Shown here: positions 17,677-26,695 of the stretch, piece by piece
Layout of the letters: the number at the start of each line of letters is the position of its first letter
How positions within the stretch are numbered: the first letter of the stretch is position 1
DNA from: Aminobacterium colombiense DSM 12261
Lineage (GTDB): Bacteria; Synergistota; Synergistia; Synergistales; Aminobacteriaceae
NCBI RefSeq assembly: GCF_000025885.1
Contig: NC_014011.1
Location: forward strand, 1,116,001-1,180,000
Length of the DNA stretch: 64,000 nucleotides
Reading direction: 5' to 3'
Made by a program: the position numbers and the translations under genes
Notes under the pieces: generated by a model
What the model was told of the DNA's origin: nothing
What the model saw: the letters and a program-made list of their open reading frames with translations, nothing else
The model's database searches: none

Positions 17677-19362
17677 CTAAACCTTTGCGAGACGGCCACC
17701 GCTGATGCTGCTCGAATTCGACGCAGCGGTGCCCAAATTCAGGTAGAACAGGCCAGCCTGCGAGCCATAGTACCAGCCGCCGCCGTAGTAGCACACCTTT
17801 GTACCATCTTTTGTAATCCAGAAATAATCGCTGTATGTACCATTGTCTTGCGATGAAATAGTAGTCTTTGGAAGGTATAACGCGCTCAAATCAAAGTTGG
17901 CCCCAGAAGCAACATGCATCTCGGTTGGATACCCACTATTGGGAAAAACCTCCCCTGTGTTAACAAAAGATTTGCCCCCTCCCGAATCCCACACCCAAAT
18001 AGCTCCATCTCGATTTTCAAGCCCTTGCACCATGCACCACGTGTTTCCCCAAAGTTCGTGTATGCCTCGCCATATGGCATTTGTATATCCGGTGCTGAGC
18101 GCCCATCCGCCCGAGGCATAAGGCACTAGCGAATCGCAATTTCCCCTGCCGAAAACAGATTGTGAGTCTGTTGTTCCCATTTCTACATGCGCTAGCATTT
18201 GTATAGCAGCGATCTGATAGATGTTTATGAGTGAAAATCCCGTTACGCCACTCGCATTTCGTGCATTACACCGTGATACCATCGTTGGAAAATCTATGAT
18301 GACGAGAGGCGGTTTTTTTATGCTACTGCCTGCTTTTGTTCCGCCATCATCAAAAGCCTCATAAGCGCCTATATAAAAGGAACTTATTTCTACGCCACCG
18401 TTGAGAAAAGCTGGATGCAATTTTGCGCCAGAAAAAGCAGTTTTGTTGACAAATCGAGCCTGCTTGCCTGCATATGGCCCAGATGGCAACGTTTTTACCA
18501 GGAAATAAAACTGGGAAATTTCCACCATAGCCTGATCGTCGACCGTAGATACAGAGATCTGATATTCCGGCCGGCTTGAGAAATACCCAGGTGGTGGCAT
18601 TACAGGGTTACCGTCTAAATCCACCCAATCCCAAAAACCCGCTCCGCCGCCTGGTTCAACAAGGACAAGGCCAATAGGTTGTGTTGTCGAAGCTTTGTCT
18701 AGAAGGCGCCTGCCGTTCCAGTATGTCGCATTTACCGCAAGACTTGATGTGGCCGCATTGCCAGTAATGTCACCTGGGAGTTTCCCCGCCGCATCGAGCT
18801 TTAAAACCTTGTTCGGTTCTGGAGACACCACTACCTCGGAGGTTTTGAGGTAGGGCAAGTTATTGTGAGCTGAGGAGTCGATATTATGGGTTGAAATACT
18901 GTCATCGACATACCCACGCGTTGACAGCACAACAGCAGGGTCAATCTTCAACGTAATTGCAGACGCGTTCGACACCTCTAAAATCATCCGAATATAAAGA
19001 TCTTTTCCAGATCCCTCAGCCAAAGCTGGCTTGTATGTAGCCGGGTATTTGCCTATGGCAATAACATCGCCTTCCGAGTCAATAATTCCAGCTTCCCGAA
19101 CTGTAAAACCTCCCGTTGTCGTAGGAATCACAACTTCAACAACAATCCAGTTGGGATTTTCACTATCCGTTTTTATCTGATTTATTGCCCCACGCCACAC
19201 CTCATTTTTAAGGGCCGTTTGTGACTCAGTAGGGTCGTAATAATTTCCAGATCCATCTCCAACAGCTATGGAAGAAAACTGCACCGTCGTTCCAAGTGCT
19301 TGGGCGTTAGCCAGTTTAGCTTTTCCCGTATTTGTTAAAATCGTATAAAAGTTTTCAGCCAT
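17677..19362 (-). CDS. Tail fibre with C-terminal lectin-like (FGE/C-type lectin fold) domain
   Basis: 561 residues. The N-terminal 150 residues (TNTGKAKLANAQ, FSSIAVGDG, REAGIIDSEGDVI) match the P2-type tail-fibre attachment domain. The C-terminal 230 residues have the formylglycine-generating-enzyme/C-lectin pattern, ending in GGGWYYGSQAGLFYLNLG and GGRLAKV. This is the shape of known receptor-binding proteins diversified by diversity-generating retroelements. Product sits at the baseplate and contacts the host surface. The gene follows gpI and precedes DUF4376. Confidence 0.88.
   Translation of the reverse strand: MAENFYTILTNTGKAKLANAQALGTTVQFSSIAVGDGSGNYYDPTESQTALKNEVWRGAINQIKTDSENPNWIVVEVVIPTTTGGFTVREAGIIDSEGDVIAIGKYPATYKPALAEGSGKDLYIRMILEVSNASAITLKIDPAVVLSTRGYVDDSISTHNIDSSAHNNLPYLKTSEVVVSPEPNKVLKLDAAGKLPGDITGNAATSSLAVNATYWNGRRLLDKASTTQPIGLVLVEPGGGAGFWDWVDLDGNPVMPPPGYFSSRPEYQISVSTVDDQAMVEISQFYFLVKTLPSGPYAGKQARFVNKTAFSGAKLHPAFLNGGVEISSFYIGAYEAFDDGGTKAGSSIKKPPLVIIDFPTMVSRCNARNASGVTGFSLINIYQIAAIQMLAHVEMGTTDSQSVFGRGNCDSLVPYASGGWALSTGYTNAIWRGIHELWGNTWCMVQGLENRDGAIWVWDSGGGKSFVNTGEVFPNSGYPTEMHVASGANFDLSALYLPKTTISSQDNGTYSDYFWITKDGTKVCYYGGGWYYGSQAGLFYLNLGTAASNSSSISGGRLAKV
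17680..17796 (-). other. Candidate variable region of a diversity-generating retroelement
   Basis: Codons 523-561 of the fibre. Many surface positions use NNC or NNT codons (TGC TAC TAC, TGG TAC TAT, TTC TAC, AGC AGC ATC AGC), as expected when AAC/AAT codons of a template are mutated at A. The scaffold residues GG-W, AG-F, AS and GRLA are kept. No template copy or reverse transcriptase is visible in this window. Confidence 0.6.
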
Positions 19363-19373
19363 ATCACCACCTC

Positions 19374-20030
19374 CTAAAGCGGATAAACCGTAACAGTTTC
19401 AACAACTTGGGCTCCAATGCCCCATCGCCAAAATACTGCACTCTCAACTTCCGTCACGTTGTACGGATAAACTGTAATTTCTTCACCAAAGAGGCTTGCC
19501 ATTGCAACTTTAGGAACCACACCCCGTACAGTAAGATATACATTCAACTCGTCGAGCCACGAACGAACGTTCTTGTACTCATCTATTAGTCGCTCTAAAA
19601 GCACATAGGTCTGCTCATCAAGTCCACGCTCGCTAAGCTCAAGAATCTCTACCTTGAATTTGTACGGCTCCCCACCGTATTCATACCATTCGGAAATAAC
19701 TCCACACATGGAGAGCATTTCGAAAATGCGAAGCAGCGCCGCTTTCGTTCCTTTCAGACGATGTATCTCAACAGCCCTTCGAACAAGATCTCTTTTCTCT
19801 TCAACCGAAACGGCCACCCCCGCACCCTCATCAAGGGTGATATGAAACTCCCACAGTAATAAATCTAGAATCGCTTCAGACAACTCGTCGATGCGCGGCA
19901 AGATGATGGTTTGAATCAAATGGGAATTAATATCGGCAAGTTGGCCATCTAACGCTAAAACCGCGGCTTCCACCTGAGGATCTTCAGCAATGCTTCCAGG
20001 GATAAGATCTTTCAACCCGGCACTAACCAT
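19374..20030 (-). CDS. Phage tail protein I (P2 gpI-like)
   Basis: 218 residues. The N-terminal pattern (LKDLIPGSIAEDPQVEAAVLALDGQLADIN) and LLLWEFHI match the P2 gpI baseplate family, which links the wedge to the fibre. The start overlaps the gpJ-like stop by 8 bases. Confidence 0.88.
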   Translation of the reverse strand: MVSAGLKDLIPGSIAEDPQVEAAVLALDGQLADINSHLIQTIILPRIDELSEAILDLLLWEFHITLDEGAGVAVSVEEKRDLVRRAVEIHRLKGTKAALLRIFEMLSMCGVISEWYEYGGEPYKFKVEILELSERGLDEQTYVLLERLIDEYKNVRSWLDELNVYLTVRGVVPKVAMASLFGEEITVYPYNVTEVESAVFWRWGIGAQVVETVTVYPL

Positions 20031-21132
20031 CTTCGAGCCCTCCGTAATTGATGGTCACGCTGTTTTCTTTAGCTACTTGCCACGCTTCTAACGCTGTATA
20101 TATAGGGTTTGACACTTCGACCCGCTTTGCCCCGGCATCCATCACACGCTTGATAAGCGCCGAGGGGTTAATATCTCTGCCCAATTTCGCTTTCTGCCAT
20201 GCAATATATTCCCCTACGGCAGTTGCCACCTGAGCCTGTATCGCAGAAATAGAGATAGCTTCTACGCGATCTATGAAATATGTGCAGTCAACGGAATAGG
20301 TAATTTGCTCCGGGGCTAAAACGGTCACCTGATCTGTCAGCGGTCGCACATCGTCAGCTGAGCAAATACTCAAAACCTCATCAAGTATTTCGGAACTGGG
20401 GAGTTCCCCTCCCTCCATCAACGGCCTTATTTCAACTTCTCCCGCAGCAGGAGATCTTACCGACACGTCAATTATTCCCTGGTGTGCAGTACGTGCCCAG
20501 AAATCATAGGCAAGTCGAGGCCCTGCAACAGAGTACCTTTCCATAGCTTGCCTTATACGCAATCTAAAATTATCATCTGATTCTTCATCAACACCACCCG
20601 TGGAAGCAGTTATATTTTCCACTTTTGAGATATACGGAAGAGGATCCACCAGTTTACTGATCTGCCCTATTGCAAAACCATTCCCGATTGAACCGCTCTG
20701 GGTACAGGTAACGACAGCGTCAACATACGTTGCTCCTGGGGTTATTTCGAGGGCTTCCTGCGTTGCGAAAAAGACACTGCCACCCGAAGTGACGCGAGTT
20801 CCCTGAGGTATAGAAACGGCGAATGTTTGAGCTATGGGCAACGAAAAACGGACTGTGGCCATTGACGGCTGTTCAGGAAGCCTCACCACCCCCTGCCTGT
20901 CACCCAAATGATCGAGATAATCTCCTGTAGAATAAGCCAGCAAATTTTGCTTCGCTGAAAAATCAATGATTACACGCTGTTGCGCTATAACAGCCGCCAC
21001 AGCCTCCAAGAAAAGTCTGACCGGATCCCCCTTTGCGAGAATCCGGCCTGCTGTTTGTTCATATTTCGCAAAAACCTCAGCCTCTACCTCGGCTGTAGAT
21101 TTTTCCGTAAAATCTATGTTAGGTAGTGTCAC
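20023..21132 (-). CDS. Baseplate wedge protein J (P2 gpJ-like)
   Basis: 369 residues. Hallmarks are the N-terminal TAEVEAEVFAKYEQ region, the beta-rich middle with SLPIAQTFAVSIPQGTRVTS and GSIGNG, and the ESDDNFRLRIRQAMER motif of the Baseplate_J family. It forms the baseplate periphery of the contractile tail. Overlaps its neighbours W (14 bases) and I (8 bases). Confidence 0.92.
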   Translation of the reverse strand: MTLPNIDFTEKSTAEVEAEVFAKYEQTAGRILAKGDPVRLFLEAVAAVIAQQRVIIDFSAKQNLLAYSTGDYLDHLGDRQGVVRLPEQPSMATVRFSLPIAQTFAVSIPQGTRVTSGGSVFFATQEALEITPGATYVDAVVTCTQSGSIGNGFAIGQISKLVDPLPYISKVENITASTGGVDEESDDNFRLRIRQAMERYSVAGPRLAYDFWARTAHQGIIDVSVRSPAAGEVEIRPLMEGGELPSSEILDEVLSICSADDVRPLTDQVTVLAPEQITYSVDCTYFIDRVEAISISAIQAQVATAVGEYIAWQKAKLGRDINPSALIKRVMDAGAKRVEVSNPIYTALEAWQVAKENSVTINYGGLEDG

Positions 21133-21439
21133 GAATTCTCACCTTCACTTTCGGAATTAGAATGCCGTCATAATGGTCGCTTTCAACGAAACCTACAAAC
21201 GTTACTTTCGCTCTGGGTTCAAACTTTTGAATTGCGCTAACAATTTCAGCTGACAACGCCGCCTGAGCCTTGGGTATTGGCTCGTCAAGCATGGTTGCAC
21301 TGAGTCCAAATTCGCGATCAAGTGGAACAGAATATTTCATCGTAGTGAGGATAGTACGAATGTTTTGTAAAACTTCTGCAACCTCCGTTTTAGGCCCAAA
21401 ATCAATTGCACCTTGTGCTCCGATCACCTCATATTCCAT
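21119..21439 (-). CDS. Baseplate protein W (gp25-like)
   Basis: 106 residues. The pattern VLQNIRTILTTMKYSVPLDREFGL is the conserved EPR-type core of the gpW/T4 gp25 family, which starts sheath polymerisation at the baseplate. It sits in the U-W-J-I order typical of P2-type tails. Confidence 0.9.
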   Translation of the reverse strand: MEYEVIGAQGAIDFGPKTEVAEVLQNIRTILTTMKYSVPLDREFGLSATMLDEPIPKAQAALSAEIVSAIQKFEPRAKVTFVGFVESDHYDGILIPKVKVRIRDTT

Positions 21440-21442
21440 TGT

Positions 21443-21832
21443 TTATTCCTCCACATATTCGCGTAAAGTCAAATCAACAGTAGCCCGAAGTAAATGTCCA
21501 TGATTATCAATTTGTGACCATGTTTCGTTTATGCTCTCTATAACAAATGTCCCCAACGGTCTTCCAGCTAAAATGAGAGGTGCATAAATGCCATCGTCTC
21601 TCATGTCGCGCAACCTACCTATTTCACCCCGTGGATTTACACCTAGAGAGGCCCTAAGAGAAATTGTCATCGTAACTGAATCTAAACCTGGCCCCATAAA
21701 CTCCAATACAGGCTTTTGGCCTGCCACTTCGTGCGTGCCAAATCGCGCATCACCTTGCCTTTGAAAGTTTTCAGGGGTTCTCACTTTATCGGCTGACGTT
21801 TCAAAAACCACATCTCCAAGGTAGCCTATCAT
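21443..21832 (-). CDS. Tail protein U-like (P2 gpU family)
   Basis: 129 residues. The start IGYLGDVVFETS, the FMGPGLDSVTMTISLRASLGVNP middle and GTFVIESINETWSQIDNHG match the P2 GpU family. In contractile phages this protein associates with the tail tube or its hub. It starts 6 bases after the PAAR gene. Confidence 0.85.
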   Translation of the reverse strand: MIGYLGDVVFETSADKVRTPENFQRQGDARFGTHEVAGQKPVLEFMGPGLDSVTMTISLRASLGVNPRGEIGRLRDMRDDGIYAPLILAGRPLGTFVIESINETWSQIDNHGHLLRATVDLTLREYVEE

Positions 21833-21838
21833 TTAGAG

Positions 21839-22132
21839 TTACCCCCCTGCAAAAACGTTATTTGATCCTATAGCAACGGAAGATCCACACGCTATAGGAT
21901 CTCCAACTCTTCCGGCTTCTTTGCCATTTATAAACACAGACGAACTACCAGACGCCAACACAGACGCATGGCACTCTGGAATATCAGGGCAACAATGCTC
22001 AGCCCAAGCATCGCCTTGTCTATGCCATGCTTTGCCATTAACAAAAACATTAGGAGATCCTTCAACCGAAGGCCGAGATGGCCATCAGCCATGGCCGGTA
22101 CAAACATCTCCTAACCTAGTTGCAGCAGGCAC
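21839..22132 (-). CDS. PAAR spike-tip protein with in-frame TGA at codon 16: candidate selenoprotein
   Basis: 97 residues if the TGA is read. The start is GTG with AAGGAGG seven bases upstream. The product begins MPAATRLGDVCTGHG, then TGA, then WPSRPSVEGSPNVFVNG. It continues with HRQGDAW, AEHCCPDIPECH, SVFINGKEAGRVGDP, ACGSSVAIGS and NNVFAGG. These are the repeated motifs of the PAAR family, which caps the membrane-piercing spike of contractile tails and binds a metal ion. As I recall the family, the residue after GHG is Cys, so TGA stands where Sec would replace Cys. The rest of the frame is open and has no decay. It lies between spike protein V and gpU with 12-base and 6-base gaps, the expected place. 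An ordinary nonsense mutation is the alternative; the hairpin just after the TGA and host selA/selB favour selenocysteine. Confidence 0.82.
22059..22087 (-). promoter_or_regulatory. SECIS-like hairpin directly after the in-frame TGA
   Basis: The TGA is 22087-22085. Twelve bases later CCUUC (22072-22068) and GAAGG (22063-22059) form a perfect 5-bp stem closed by GGUU. The loop starts 17 bases after the TGA. In E. coli fdhF the GGUCU loop of the SECIS starts 18 bases after its UGA, and SelB contacts the loop G and U. Pairing below this stem is weak, and I cannot assign a bulged U. Confidence 0.6.
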
Positions 22133-22144
22133 ATCTTCACCTCC

Positions 22145-22597
22145 TTAAGGGTTTAAATCAATTCGAGGTGCCTGAAGCGTTATATAACTTTCGCTCTCAA
22201 TTACGATATCTCCTGTGGAATGCACCGTCGTAGCTCCACTGCTACGATCATGCTCAATCCATGTACCATCCTCAAAATCTATGCGGCGTTTATTGGGGTC
22301 ACCGATCGTTGGCTTGTCTTTTGCGTTATACATAGCCCCTAGACAGAAACCTTGTTCCATACCATTGGGCAAAAAAACGCATAACACTTGCTCTCCAACA
22401 TCGGGTATAAAATAGTCTTTATTGCGCAAGGTCTGCCTCACTAGAACAGGTAAATCGTAGCTTACCATGCTGTCTTTATCACGGAAAAGCACTCGAACGG
22501 TGCCTTCTTCGGCATTAGCTGATGAAATCGTCCCTACACGCAAAATATTATTTAGTCGTTCCTCTATATCCATGAGGGCTTGATAATAGTCGAACAT
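22145..22597 (-). CDS. Baseplate spike protein V (P2 gpV-like)
   Basis: 150 residues. The OB-fold part has GTVRVLFRDKDSMVSYDLPVLV and VGEQVLCVFLPNG, followed by EDGTWIEHDRSSGATTVHS and a beta-helical tail. This is the trimeric central spike of a contractile tail. Its C-terminus lies next to the PAAR gene, whose product would cap it. Confidence 0.9.
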   Translation of the reverse strand: MFDYYQALMDIEERLNNILRVGTISSANAEEGTVRVLFRDKDSMVSYDLPVLVRQTLRNKDYFIPDVGEQVLCVFLPNGMEQGFCLGAMYNAKDKPTIGDPNKRRIDFEDGTWIEHDRSSGATTVHSTGDIVIESESYITLQAPRIDLNP

Positions 22598-23610
22598 TAG
22601 TACCCCTCCAACACCCGGTGAGCTTCCAAAGCAGTTAAATAGCCTCCCTGTTGATATGAATGCACTGCTTTGTCAATAAAATATTTACCGTCGAAATGCC
22701 CCCAGCCACTAAATTCAACATTGATACCTGCGACAATGCGCGGATCTCCACCTAACGTAATACTGCTCGTTGCCTGCTTTTTATTTTTTTTCCTAAGCTC
22801 TTTTTGTGCCAAATCCATAGCCTCGGCTAAAGATTCGACACGCTTATTTATCACCAGCGTCTGGCCTTCTTCAGCATCTGGAACGGTGTATGTATAAGTT
22901 TGTTCTTCTTTCTTTACAGAGTCATAGTATTTCACAGTACATTTAGCGAAAATATCGACTAAACTCGATGAAAAGGAGTAACGCTCTACATAGCTAAGTT
23001 CGCTTTTAATAACTAGAGCCGCGTCTTTTTGCTCATATGCCTGCTCTTCGAAAATAACCACTTTCTCATCTGTTACCTTTAATAAACATCCGGCTTCTTC
23101 GCAAAGTCTCTGAAGAAAAGCTAGGTCAGATTCATCTCGCTGATCGCGTCTCTCATATAAAGAATCAACTGCATCGTATAAAAGCTCAACCCTATTATTT
23201 TTAGCGATATCTCCAGCAATGCCTGAAAGAGAAATGTTTTCCCATGATCGATTTTTCTTCTCATTTTGCAATGAACTTTTCCCAGGAATTGAAATAGCTT
23301 TTATTTCAACAACCCCAGGTGGACCAGATAATGTAATCTCATCAATAGAAAAAGAGCCGCAAGGAAGTATCTTTTCATCACCAACGGCTCTCCAATTTTT
23401 TGTCTTAAAAGATACATTAATAGTTGCTCCTTTTTGAGGCATCCACCCTCCTCTCCAAAGCTCCTTTTTATCTTGTAGGATAATTGTTATATCGTCAGCT
23501 TTTCCATGCGCATTGTCCGTATATGTAATTGAGAGAAGGAAGGCAGAAATGTCTGCGCTAATATCAGTACCTTCGTATAATAGGGAAACCGCTGTCCGTC
23601 GACTCTTCAT
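22597..23610 (-). CDS. Tail hub protein D (P2 gpD-like)
   Basis: 337 residues from an ATG coupled as ATGA to the X gene, with AAGGAAGAG upstream. The family pattern (SLLYEGTDIS, SITYTDNAHGKADDITI, DLAFLQRLCEEAGCLLKV) matches late control gene D, the hub that holds the spike. Extra N-terminal residues from an upstream start are less likely. Confidence 0.9.
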   Translation of the reverse strand: MKSRRTAVSLLYEGTDISADISAFLLSITYTDNAHGKADDITIILQDKKELWRGGWMPQKGATINVSFKTKNWRAVGDEKILPCGSFSIDEITLSGPPGVVEIKAISIPGKSSLQNEKKNRSWENISLSGIAGDIAKNNRVELLYDAVDSLYERRDQRDESDLAFLQRLCEEAGCLLKVTDEKVVIFEEQAYEQKDAALVIKSELSYVERYSFSSSLVDIFAKCTVKYYDSVKKEEQTYTYTVPDAEEGQTLVINKRVESLAEAMDLAQKELRKKNKKQATSSITLGGDPRIVAGINVEFSGWGHFDGKYFIDKAVHSYQQGGYLTALEAHRVLEGY

Positions 23611-23825
23611 AAAAGTCTCTTCCTTTTCCAAGGAGGCATAGAGTCTGGCAACCTGTATTTTTTACTGACGTCAGGTATTTTGATATCTACCCCCTCACTA
23701 AAAAAAACTGTTTCTCTATGTTGGGGATTAGCTTCGATAATATCTGACATAAAATGCTCGTCCCCACATGTCTTTAAGGCAATGAGGTCCCATGTGTCAC
23801 CCTGAACCGTCTTGTATTTAGACAT
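23607..23825 (-). CDS. Tail protein X (LysM-like)
   Basis: 72 residues. The N-terminal half, [20 protein letters not shown], is the LysM-like signature of P2 gpX; it lies between tape measure and D. In contractile tails this protein binds peptidoglycan or packs at the baseplate. It overlaps the tape-measure stop by 8 bases. Confidence 0.9.
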   Translation of the reverse strand: MSKYKTVQGDTWDLIALKTCGDEHFMSDIIEANPQHRETVFFSEGVDIKIPDVSKKYRLPDSMPPWKRKRLL

Positions 23826-26250
23826 AACTTAGCCTCCTCTCGTTATCAAACATCTTTCGCATCTTTTCAAGTAAATCGTCGTTACCAGAGGCAACAGCTC
23901 TTTCAACATCTTGCCGGGTGTCTCGCGTTTCACTCGTTGAGATACGAATGACAGGCGAATAGTTTATCGTTATGTTGTTATGAGATCCTCCATCGCGCAT
24001 TGTCGGTGCTGATGCCGCATCCCCTAAAAAACCTTTCATGCTATCGCTGAATGAACGGCCAAGTGTTGCTTCTAATGGGGTGCTCAAGGTGCTTTGAGGA
24101 ACAGACCTGGCACCCTGGGCTAGTGTTTTCATTATCGCTTGCCCAGATTCCGTTAGGTGAGATAAAGGTCCTTCCTTAGCGTCGGAAAATGGCAGAAGCT
24201 TCCGGACACGAGAAAGCACCCCTTTAACAGCTTCGACCGGCGCTGAGGCCGCGCTCTTTACGCCTGCGACAAAAGTCTGTATCAAGGCCCTTCCAGACTC
24301 AGATAGGTCAAAGTTGAAAATACTAAGGATTTTTGCTGGGATTGATTTTATGAAACTTACAAGAGCTGCACATTTTTCTCTTATACCATTTGCAAAAGCT
24401 CCAAACTTAGCGGCTATGACATCCCAGTTTTTATATAAGATGACCCCAGCAGCTACTAACGCAGTAACACCCATAATCAACAAGCCTATTGGATTTGCAT
24501 TCATCGCCGCATTCAATAACCACTGGGCGCCTGACCAAGCTTTAGTAGCAATAGTAACTAGCTTCATCTTAACCTGAGATGAGGTTAAAAGAGCTTGAAG
24601 AGTCTGCAATGCTAGTTTCCCCTGTAAGAAACCTCCGTACAAAAGAGACCAAGCATAAGAAGTGCCTATAGTAATAATTCGTAATGCCATGAGCCCCGCA
24701 ACCAGGCCCACAACAACTTTAGTAAGGGTAGGAAATTTTTCTGCCCCCATAGAAACAAACGAAACAACAGTAGCAGCTCTAGATGCCAAAGCTGCTATTG
24801 TCGGTAAAAGAGTATTTCCAACAGAAATTGAAATAGACTCCATAGCAGATCTAAATTTTGTTATAGCCCCCTTGGCATTGCTAGTAAATGTTTTTGCCAT
24901 CTTTTGCGCCGCGCCTTCTGCGTTTTGAATTTGCAAGATATATTCATCCAAGGCTCCGGCTCCGGTCGATGATTGTTTAATAAGCTCTGTCATGCCAGCG
25001 ACTGCTTCCTGACCAAATAAAGTAGCTATAAAAGCAGCTCTCTGAGCACTCCCCATCCCTTCTGTTTTTTGTGCAATATCTTTCAAAATAGCCGGGAGTG
25101 ATCGCAAATTCCCCTGAGCATCCATTGTCGATAGGCCAAGTGATTCCAATGCATCAGACGCTTCTTTTGATGGTTTTGCGATCTTTACAATAGCTGATCT
25201 TAGCGTTGTTCCGGCTTGCGACCCCTGAATACCAACGTTTCCGAGCAGTCCTACCATCGCCGAAGATTCTTCCATAGAGATTCCCATAGCAGAAGCAACT
25301 GGAGCTATGTATTTCATAGCATCGCCTAGTTGGATAATGTTAGTGTTTGATGTTGTGGCTGTTTTCGCTAAAACATCGCCCACTCGACCCATTTCTTTTG
25401 CCTTAAGACTAAATCCTGACAATATGTTTGATGCGATATCAGCAGTTTGCGCTAAATCGAGTTGGCCTGCAGAAGCCAAATCCAGCATACCAGGCATGGC
25501 TGCTAATACTTCATTTACCTTGAATCCTGCCATGCCTAAAAATTTCATGCCCTCGCCAGCTTGAGATGCAGAAAAAACAGTATCCCGCCCTAACCGTTTA
25601 GCCTCAACACTAAGAGCCTGCATTTCCTGGGCGGATGCATCCATAATGCCTCCCACCTCAGACATGGTAGCCTCAAAATTCATCGCGACACGCACAGGTG
25701 CTCCTACTGCAATTGCCATTGCCGTAGCGTCAAAAAGCTGACCTCGAAGTTTTGATGTTCTTTCACGGTTTGCTTCTATTGCTCCCCTTGTGGCTTGGAG
25801 GTTTTTTTGTGCCCGAGTAGCCTTCTCTATTTGAGCCGCTAGTTTAGCGGTATCTGCGCTCAAGTTCTTTGTAGATATTCCAGCAGCTTTCATAGATTCA
25901 GCCGAGCACTTAAAATCTTCTTTCTGCCCTTTAAGCTTTGTACTTAATTCAGAAACCTTTTTTTTCGCCCGTTCATAATCTTGCGTGAGTGCCTTGCTAG
26001 GGTTTTGGGTGTTTTTTATTTCGCGTGCGAGACGCTCTAAATCTGCCTTCGCATTACGAAATTGCAAAGAGGTTTCTGTCACCTGAGATCCAAGCTTTTT
26101 AAAGTTACCTATTTCCGCTTGAACCTTGTTAAGAACAGAAACCTCTTTGTTAAGATTTTGCAAAGCCCCAGTTGCTGTCAGCATAGACTTATTAAACGAG
26201 CTTTTTAGCTTCCCATCTAACTGAAAAGCTAACTCATAAATTTTTGCCAT
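23818..26250 (-). CDS. Tail tape measure protein
   Basis: 810 residues. The N-terminal 170 residues are coiled coil. The centre carries the TP901-type core ([56 protein letters not shown]). It is followed by hydrophobic segments ([20 protein letters not shown]). Its length sets tail length and it exits the tube at injection. It starts 5 bases after the E' stop. Confidence 0.93.
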   Translation of the reverse strand: MAKIYELAFQLDGKLKSSFNKSMLTATGALQNLNKEVSVLNKVQAEIGNFKKLGSQVTETSLQFRNAKADLERLAREIKNTQNPSKALTQDYERAKKKVSELSTKLKGQKEDFKCSAESMKAAGISTKNLSADTAKLAAQIEKATRAQKNLQATRGAIEANRERTSKLRGQLFDATAMAIAVGAPVRVAMNFEATMSEVGGIMDASAQEMQALSVEAKRLGRDTVFSASQAGEGMKFLGMAGFKVNEVLAAMPGMLDLASAGQLDLAQTADIASNILSGFSLKAKEMGRVGDVLAKTATTSNTNIIQLGDAMKYIAPVASAMGISMEESSAMVGLLGNVGIQGSQAGTTLRSAIVKIAKPSKEASDALESLGLSTMDAQGNLRSLPAILKDIAQKTEGMGSAQRAAFIATLFGQEAVAGMTELIKQSSTGAGALDEYILQIQNAEGAAQKMAKTFTSNAKGAITKFRSAMESISISVGNTLLPTIAALASRAATVVSFVSMGAEKFPTLTKVVVGLVAGLMALRIITIGTSYAWSLLYGGFLQGKLALQTLQALLTSSQVKMKLVTIATKAWSGAQWLLNAAMNANPIGLLIMGVTALVAAGVILYKNWDVIAAKFGAFANGIREKCAALVSFIKSIPAKILSIFNFDLSESGRALIQTFVAGVKSAASAPVEAVKGVLSRVRKLLPFSDAKEGPLSHLTESGQAIMKTLAQGARSVPQSTLSTPLEATLGRSFSDSMKGFLGDAASAPTMRDGGSHNNITINYSPVIRISTSETRDTRQDVERAVASGNDDLLEKMRKMFDNERRLSYV

Positions 26251-26254
26251 GCTA

Positions 26255-26682
26255 TCACACCCTTGGCAGTGCTTTTTTTAATGATTCAGCCCATGCTGGT
26301 AGTTCACGAAGGGGGACATTGAGCCAAAATGCTATAGAAGTTGAAGATGATATGGCAAGTTGAGTTACAATATCGCGGATCTGGTTGCTGGCGTTCTTGG
26401 CTAGTCCTGCATTAGCAAAAAATTCTGCACCTGCAATGTTATAGCCGTAAAATCCTTAGCTCCTAGAGAAAGGATGAGCTCAACTGGAACCTTCGCTGCC
26501 CTTGCTGCCACATAAGCCTGAAAAGCCTTTGATGTCTCTGCAACTCCAGCAGCATTACCCGTGGCCACAAACTCCCTCTCCGCCACAACAATATCATCAC
26601 CGGTTAGGGATTCTAGGGGAACATTGATATCTTTATATTCTTTCCCCTCAAATGTAAGAGGCTTATTCAATTCATGTTTCAT
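26255..26682 (-). CDS. E+E' fusion by -1 programmed frameshift
   Basis: The slippery heptamer T TTT TTG lies in the zero frame at 26422-26416, five codons before the E stop. A -1 shift gives ...[20 protein letters not shown]... and continues to TGA at 26255-26257. The extension ends [20 protein letters not shown], the pattern of P2 E'. In P2 the same heptamer drives the E/E' shift. The longer product is thought to bring tape measure and tube together. Confidence 0.85.
26401..26682 (-). CDS. Tail assembly chaperone E (zero-frame product)
   Basis: 93 residues from an ATG with AAGGAG nine bases upstream; a GTG two codons earlier sits too close to that site. The sequence ([27 protein letters not shown]) matches the P2 gpE / tail-assembly chaperone family. 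The stop TAG follows a slippery site, so the protein is made alone or as an E+E' fusion. Confidence 0.85.
   Translation of the reverse strand: MKHELNKPLTFEGKEYKDINVPLESLTGDDIVVAEREFVATGNAAGVAETSKAFQAYVAARAAKVPVELILSLGAKDFTAITLQVQNFLLMQD
26416..26422 (-). promoter_or_regulatory. Slippery heptamer TTTTTTG
   Basis: Reads T TTT TTG in the E frame, the classical -1 slippage site; after slipping, the next codon is GCT and the -1 frame stays open for about 55 codons. Confidence 0.85.
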
Positions 26683-26695
26683 ATTCACCCACTCC

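Noticed and set aside
21839-22132. Reading the PAAR gene as an ordinary pseudogene
   Set aside because: All other PAAR motifs, the ribosome-binding site and the spacing to neighbours are intact. The stop lies where I expect a Cys codon and is followed by a SECIS-like stem. Kept as the alternative, not the main call.
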